The notes beneath the pieces are model-generated. The model saw only the letters and a list, made by a program, of their open reading frames with translations, had not been told where the DNA came from and searched no databases. Made by a program: the position numbers and the translations under genes. Positions 58,648 through 64,000 of a stretch of DNA of 64,000 bases are shown here, in pieces; position 1 is the stretch's first letter; every line of letters begins with the position of its first letter. Source of the stretch: Folioceros fuciformis. Lineage: Eukaryota; Anthocerotophyta; Anthocerotopsida; Anthocerotales. The stretch is from contig JBNGIO010006303.1 in the NCBI GenBank assembly GCA_049999805.1, forward strand, positions 304,466 to 368,465, in the 5' to 3' direction.

Positions 58648-59883
58648 ATGAATATTTCAATACTATCTCCTGCCTTTTCCATAGTTTCTTTGGAAAGTAA
58701 CGTTACAACCAAGGACTCCAAAACTCCAGCATATGCTACAGTTGTTGATGACTTGTGGAAGAGCAATTCATTAGATACTACCAATGACAAGAAGATAACG
58801 CCTAGAAGGAGGAGGGCATCAAGCCCTGAAAAGAGGCAACATGTTGAGAAAGGGAACACACTGTTCTCAACTCAAGCAAATCGAAGACGTCGACGATCTA
58901 GTAATGGAACAATGCTTGAAGAGCAAGCTAGGAAAGGAGCAACTACCACAAGACCTGATCATTCTCATGATGTGGCAAATTTAGAATACAAGGAAGAGAA
59001 GTTATCACCAACTAGTAAACTTGAGCTCCAAACTTGTACCAAGAAACGAGCTTCCATCTCAAGTCCCAACAGCCCAACACAAAGTTCAAATCCAACAACA
59101 CCCAAAAAGAGAGCTTCCTATGTTGAGATTCCATTAAATAGAGTACGACAAGAGTGTTCTCGAACATTAGGGTTGGCAATAGAGGATCTAGAGTTGTACA
59201 CATTAAAAATGATTCCCATATCGGCAGAAAAGACCATGATGCAAAAGGATACCTCTTTGAATGACAACTTGCATCTAGGCATTAGTGTTAAAGGTTCATG
59301 TAAGAGTTTTTGCTTCTTCTTCTTTTTTTAATAATTCCTAACTTATACTTCAACATCTTATCTTGGCTGGTTTTTTCATATTCACTAACTATGCATAGAT
59401 TTCATAAAAATTTTGTATGTTCTTCATTAGCTATGAGCTTAAGTACCATTGAAGACCTAGTTTTGGGCAAAGACATTGCCGAACATCAGCTCCAAATTTG
59501 TAAGCACTAATTAATTATGAATCGTTCTATTTTAAGTAGTGTTACTTAAAATATTTCTATCCACCATTTCAGATCAAAAGCAAATAAACAATCAGTCTAG
59601 AGAGTTGGAAATGCTGAAAAACAAATTTCAAACTTTGATTGGAGAAGTCACCTCATTAAGGTTAGGGCTACATCATTAGCTTGTGAAGCAAATAGGGTTA
59701 GAGCAAACCTGTTCCACATGATGTCTACAATAAAAAGAAGTTTAAATATATTCAAAACTTGTTTACTAATGTTTCAGGACAAGATTAGAACACTCAAACT
59801 TTCTTCGACAACAAAGTGAGAAATCAACTCGAAATTTGCAAGAGAGTTTCGAACATTTGATTCAGGTTACTACCTCGTTGTAA
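58648..59883 (+). CDS. Uncharacterised basic, coiled-coil protein
   Basis: Exons 58648-59293, 59431-59499, 59573-59660 and 59778-59883, all GT-AG and in phase, give 302 residues. I do not recognise the family. The N-terminal half is hydrophilic with basic clusters that look like nuclear localisation signals and kinase sites (PRRRRASSPEKR, RRRRRSSNG, TPKKRAS). A short conserved-looking stretch follows (RTLGLAIEDLELYTLKMIP). The last about 85 residues (exons 2-4) are Leu/Gln/Glu-rich heptad-like sequence (QSRELEMLKNKFQTLI), probably a coiled coil. A chromosome-axis or nuclear scaffold role is only a guess. Codons are AT-rich; upstream exons may be missing. Confidence 0.6.
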
Positions 59884-60727
59884 AAACCCTTCTTTTCATA
59901 TGCTCTGCCTCTGCATTGGAAACTAAACATAACTATGCTTAACTTAGGAAATCTTTTCTAAGACTGGACAAGAGAAGAGTTCTTGACAAGTTTTGCGTAA
60001 ATCAACAAGTTTTTCTTTTGCATCAAGTTAATTAACTTTGCACAAAATCATCCTCCTTGTACTATAATTGAAGTTTAGCTTCAACACATACCCTCAAATT
60101 TGAATCTATAGCCTACATGTAGTATGATGCTAGGTGACTAGTTCAATCCCATAGTACATCACAAAAGTACCCATCAAAATTACTAATAATGTGATAAATT
60201 ATTATTATTTGGATGATTTGCAACCTGTCCTTTATGTATACCTATCACACTTATAATGTTGAAAGCTTGCTCCATTAACACAAAATAAAATTCGCTCATG
60301 GCTAGCTTGCAATGACACAAATTTCATGTCTTTGAGAAGATTTGGTTCAAGAACTTCCAATGTACTACTATGGTGTGTGATTTGAAATTTTAAGTGTTAC
60401 ACATACCTACAAAGCCTTCTAGTGATTCCAGAAGATTATCACTCTTCCTTTGAATAATGGGTACTCAACTCATTGTTCTAGTGATAATAAAAGTGTTAAA
60501 TTTTTCATCTCCATAATAAGAAATTTAGGCTATTCATTGCTCTATATTATCAGAACAATGATTTTGTAGTAAAGTTCTGTTATCACACATGCAATAACAG
60601 AAATTATGTCAAAAATTATAACTCATTAAAGTCTTTGTACACAAACCCTAAACCCTAAACACAAAGAAACCACATGTTTGTTGTTTGCGGACTTATACAA
60701 GATTCTAAAAACCTAGTTTAAATTATT
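59884..60727. other. Intergenic, AT-rich
   Basis: No supported gene. It holds a telomeric array at 60643-60660 (CCCTAAA orientation). The neighbouring genes on either side are convergent. Confidence 0.5.
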
Positions 60728-61432
60728 TTAAGTATTATAATTTTTTTTTAAAAGAACTAATTGCTTAATAGAATTGACACACTTGATAGTAGCTGCTAGA
60801 TTTGGAATGCTTTTCATATGCTCTCGAGCACACCCTTCCATACATCTATCTACCTCACTTTTCTTCCCTTCATCTAAAGTCATAAAAGTTTTGGCTTCTA
60901 CTTGCTCTTTACAAGCCATTAGCCCATGTTGTAAATGTTCCTGCACAACTATAGCTCAAGTTTAAATTTGGAGATTAAATTACATCCTTAATCTACAAAT
61001 TGGTTGTCTATATTTCGTAGTTGTTTATCGTACAACACGTTTATTATTATTTTGCCTGGAATTGTGATAATTCACGATCAATAATAATGTTGGCATTTTG
61101 AAGAGGTGTGCTACAATCATCTAGACATCTTTGTAGTTGTTGTTGAGTAGACATGTCATTGCAACAACAATTGTACCCACATTTGTAATATGATTTCTGT
61201 CACATTTTATTTAACTTTAAATATAGTGAATNNNNNNNNNNNNNNNNNNNNNNNNNNNNNNNNNNNNNNNNNNNNNNNNNNNNNNNNNNNNNNNNNNNNN
61301 NNNNNNNNNNNNNNNNNNNNNNNNNNNNNNNGGCACCTGAATTGTAAAACTAATATAGTCTTGTACGCCAACCATTGCCTCATTGATATTACTATTAATA
61401 GAATTCAAAATATTGAGTAATGTCTCCGACAT
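60728..61432 (-). CDS. FAM136A-like (DUF842) protein
   Basis: Three exons on the minus strand: 61432-61337, 61196-61056 and 60940-60728, all phase 0, total 149 residues, the usual size of this family. FAM136A proteins are small, Cys-rich and mitochondrial (intermembrane space in animals). Paired cysteines are visible: KCGYNCC and QRCLDDCSTPLQ in exon 2, CMEGCAREHMKSIP in exon 3, together with ELSQFQEHLQ. The 100-N gap (61232-61331) lies entirely inside intron 1, so the coding sequence is complete. Intron 2 uses a GC donor (CAG/GCAAAA). AT-rich codons. The C-terminal tail (LVLLKKNYNT) is not typical and may reflect local divergence. Confidence 0.82.
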
Positions 61433-62111
61433 CCTCTTAGGGTTAGAAGTATGAAGATGTCTTTGATGGTGTTACATATATGAAGTAAAAAAATAAAATA
61501 AATAAATTTTATAAATATTTCCTAAATTGAAGGAGCCTACCCAAACATTGTAGATGTTGTGTTGTGAGAATTAAAAAAAATTTGAGTATAAATTTAAGTC
61601 CTAAATACATGGGACCAATCCGAATTGCACTAAATTGTTATGACTAGAAAAATCCTCTTTAATGTAGATCAATCTATTTTCTTTTTTGTCTATGTACATC
61701 AACTACTTATATAACCAAACCAAAAAAGCTCATACAAAAAATCATGAACTTTTTTTTACATAAACATTAACCTATATAGTTGTGAGTACAAAAAGAATCA
61801 CACAAGTAGTTTTGGAGACTTGAAAATTTTTGGGTAATCTTGATATCTTAATGATGAAGTAAAAAAATTGTATGAACTTAATGATCATAAGATGCTTACC
61901 AATGGATCTCAAGTGTCAATAAACTTCATTCATTTGGACATTTATTAAGGTTGTGTTTATTATTGGTAACTTATTTTTTTATTTAATGTAGAATAGTGAT
62001 TCTTTCACATGCAATGTGCGAAACAAATCTTTGTAATTTGGATAGACCCAAGGCACAATGGGTAATTTTTCCTATTTGGTTTAGACTAAAAATTTGAACA
62101 AAGTGAACAAG
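61433..62111. promoter_or_regulatory. AT-rich divergent spacer
   Basis: The FAM136A-like gene (minus) and the 274-residue gene (plus) face away from each other; this 680-bp AT-rich spacer must serve both. No specific element could be named. A TTTAG acceptor-like site at about 62081-62085 could end a 5' leader intron of the plus gene. Confidence 0.4.
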
Positions 62112-62936
62112 ATGTCGAATTCTTATTTCAACCACAAGCATGGCTTTAGCATTAACAATGGATTGCTCAGTGAAAGAGCTTTGCGAGATGTTTTCGAGAT
62201 CGCAAGCTATATTGATGTTGGAACAGAAGATGACCCTCTACCTTACCCAGTTAAACCCACGAAACCATCACAACTTATTGGAAAGCAATTTATGACCACA
62301 CCTGCTAAATGGGGGTCAGGAACATGTCGATCCGACACTATCATATTTCAAACTAATGACACAGTTTTTGAAAACGCTCATCCCTGGATTGCCGATGGAG
62401 ATCCTTACTTTTCGTCTAGCCGGTATGTTGATTCAGGCCAAGAGAAGAAGCTTGGCTTTTGGACCAGTGATTTCTCTAAACGAGATGAATTCAGCAACAC
62501 ACTCAGGACGGACCAGTACCGGGAACAATTACTACTCGAGGAGAAACATGCTAAGAAAACCATTGAAATGGATGCTAAGCGTCTTAAGGACCAAGGGATT
62601 AGCTTCGATATGCACAGAGTGCCAACACGATTTGATGGGCCTAAATATTTATATGACATAGGTCGAGCTGGTTTGGCAACCACAGAGCATTGTTACAGAT
62701 GTCATAAACAAACGTATTACTGCCCTCATCGTCGAGCTTACTGTAACAACAACGTCCATCTTAAGAAGGAAAGTGGCTGGGGCTATAAAACGGCATATGA
62801 GGAATATGGTAGAGGGGTAGAGACTTATAACTATGCTAAGCCAGAACATGCTAGAAAGCCCATTGTTAAGGATACGTTTTACAGAAGAGGAAATGCTTTC
62901 TTTGCAAAGAAGACACCCTCTGGGTTTTTAGCATAG
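62112..62936 (+). CDS. Uncharacterised conserved-looking 274-residue protein, possibly ciliary
   Basis: Single exon from the first ATG at 62112. The sequence is hydrophilic, rich in Tyr, Asp, Lys and Arg, with no signal peptide or membrane span. It has a Cys/His cluster HCYRCHKQTYYCPHRRAYC at about residues 191-210 that could bind a metal, and short repeated aromatic phrases (NAHPWIADGDPYF, FWTSDFSKRDEFS, YREQLLLEEKHA) reminiscent of small axonemal proteins. I cannot name the family; the ciliary suggestion is weak and would fit a plant with swimming sperm. The clean 274-codon frame in AT-rich DNA argues strongly for a real gene. Confidence 0.7.
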   Translation: MSNSYFNHKHGFSINNGLLSERALRDVFEIASYIDVGTEDDPLPYPVKPTKPSQLIGKQFMTTPAKWGSGTCRSDTIIFQTNDTVFENAHPWIADGDPYFSSSRYVDSGQEKKLGFWTSDFSKRDEFSNTLRTDQYREQLLLEEKHAKKTIEMDAKRLKDQGISFDMHRVPTRFDGPKYLYDIGRAGLATTEHCYRCHKQTYYCPHRRAYCNNNVHLKKESGWGYKTAYEEYGRGVETYNYAKPEHARKPIVKDTFYRRGNAFFAKKTPSGFLA

Positions 62937-64000
62937 AGATAGGGATGTCCATGGTTTAGGTTGCATTGTGGTGATTAGTAGTAGGTATGGATAAGAGAGT
63001 GAGTTAAGGTTTAGTAATGATAAGTAGCTTTAAGGTTGTTATTTTTTCTTGAAAGGTTTCAAGGTTGTATTTTAGCTTTTATTGGTACCATATTAGTGAG
63101 TTAAAGTTGGATGTATCACCCGGTAGAAGAGAGATACTAGTGTCCCTATGAAGGGAGATATGTGATATAATAATATTAACTTGAATCTATCTCTCTAGGA
63201 TTCCATCTAGAAAGTGCATACATATGTACATCATCAAATCTTCATGTAAAGAAGAGTATGCATTTATAAACACATTCTTCTGGACTCATATGCCTTGGAC
63301 TATCATGCTCCACAACATTCCATAGCCGTACATCCTTCTATCTTTGTGGCAGTCTATAACTTTTACCCTTTTTACCTTTGTGGCAGTCCACAACTTTTGT
63401 AGCCTTCCCTGCCCTANNNNNNNNNNGTGGCAGTCCACAACTTTTGTAGCCTTCCCTGCCCTAAACTTTGGACAATCAGAATTGCAGGAATTGCAGATGC
63501 ATGCACTAGGCACGGAAAGTATCTCAACATTATGCAGTCATTACTGCCTCTTGCACTAGGCACAAAAAAGTATCTCAACATCATATGGCCATTACTGCCT
63601 ATTGCATAAGAGCGGAGAGATGCAGAGGTTGCTAGTGCTGGACAGATGCAAAGGTTGCTAGTCCTGGAAACACGCTGCTATTATTGACATCCAAGATCAC
63701 CACATGATTCCCACAAGTAAAAGAAAACACTAGCTGTGCGTCTTGGAGGCTGCCACACTTTGCATACTTGTTCACCAAGCTGCTGGCTTAAATACGTCAG
63801 CTTCAAGTCTTCGTGCAGCTTCAACTTCCACATGCAGGTGGCAGCTCGTTTCCCATGTTGAGGGCCCACAGTTGCACATGCCTGCCGGAGGAGCACAAAA
63901 TGTGACGGAATCGGGTACAGCCATACCACATTGTTGCATGCCACAGTGAAGTAGAAGCGCCTCTTGACTCATGCTCCACTGGGAATATCCTGCAATCAGA
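62937..64000. other. Right edge, intergenic with short repeats
   Basis: No supported gene. A 37-bp unit (GTGGCAGTCCACAACTTTTG and 17 more) is present on both sides of the 10-N gap at 63417-63426, with a third, diverged copy at about 63348. A 50-bp near-duplicate (AAAGTATCTCAACAT type) lies at about 63517 and 63568, and GATGCAGAGGTTGCTAGT-like copies at 63618 and 63645. Confidence 0.55.

Noticed and set aside
62656-62760. Cys/His cluster of the 274-residue protein as a classical zinc finger
   Set aside because: The spacing does not fit C2H2, RING or CCHC fingers; noted only as a possible metal site.

Overview
The window is nuclear DNA of a land plant. Evidence: spliced genes with mostly 75-220 bp introns, Copia- and Gypsy-type retrotransposons with initiator-Met tRNA primer sites, short TTTAGGG-type telomeric arrays, a eukaryotic tRNA-Asn, and plant families (VAL/HSI2 B3 repressor with PHD-like and CW fingers, plant L-lactate dehydrogenase, peptide-N-glycanase A, a Tat-targeted thylakoid lumen protein). 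Compact introns suggest a seedless plant (bryophyte or lycophyte), but this is inference. There are four N-gaps: about 34319-34328, 50450-50549, 61232-61331 and 63417-63426.

Layout. 1-14.2 kb is transposon DNA: scrambled Gypsy pieces, a truncated plus-strand Copia fragment, then an 11-kb minus-strand Copia element with both LTRs, its RNase H region split by a second, plus-strand, 3'-truncated Copia element. 14.2-21.9 kb has no recognisable gene; 16.4-20.1 kb is a GC-rich tract with long open frames, probably decayed repeats. 21.9-26.6 kb holds a single-exon PNGase A gene, an eight-exon zeta-toxin-fold P-loop kinase gene and a tRNA-Asn. 29.3-33.4 kb holds two tandem 2-oxoglutarate dioxygenase genes with identical exon layouts. 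35.2-36.4 kb (minus) is a mitochondrial inner-membrane-peptidase-like gene; 37.1-38.0 kb (plus) a thylakoid lumen protein; 38.1-39.6 kb (minus) lactate dehydrogenase; 40.1-45.9 kb (plus) a 24-exon VPS18; 46.1-47.7 kb (minus) a GT61 glycosyltransferase. 48.5-49.5 kb (minus) is a membrane RING-H2 E3 ligase, 49.9-50.8 kb (minus) an HNH-nuclease-domain gene interrupted by a gap, 51.9-56.8 kb (minus) the VAL-type repressor. An AT-rich tract at 57.8-63.3 kb carries an unknown coiled-coil protein (plus), a FAM136A-like gene (minus) and a single-exon 274-residue Cys/His-containing protein (plus).

Most genes are unrelated housekeeping loci: vacuolar and late-endosome tethering (VPS18), pyruvate/lactate conversion (LDH), glycan handling (PNGase A, GT61), organelle proteins, and chromatin repression (VAL). 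Exon structures were worked out by hand from reading-frame continuity, splice consensus and remembered family sequence, so single boundaries may be wrong by a few bases. I found no clearly new multi-gene system. The most notable observations are the nested Copia pair with a 70-bp flanking duplication, three GC-AG introns in unrelated genes, a peptidase-family protein lacking its catalytic pair, a possible targeting extension on LDH, and two uncharacterised proteins in the AT-rich block.
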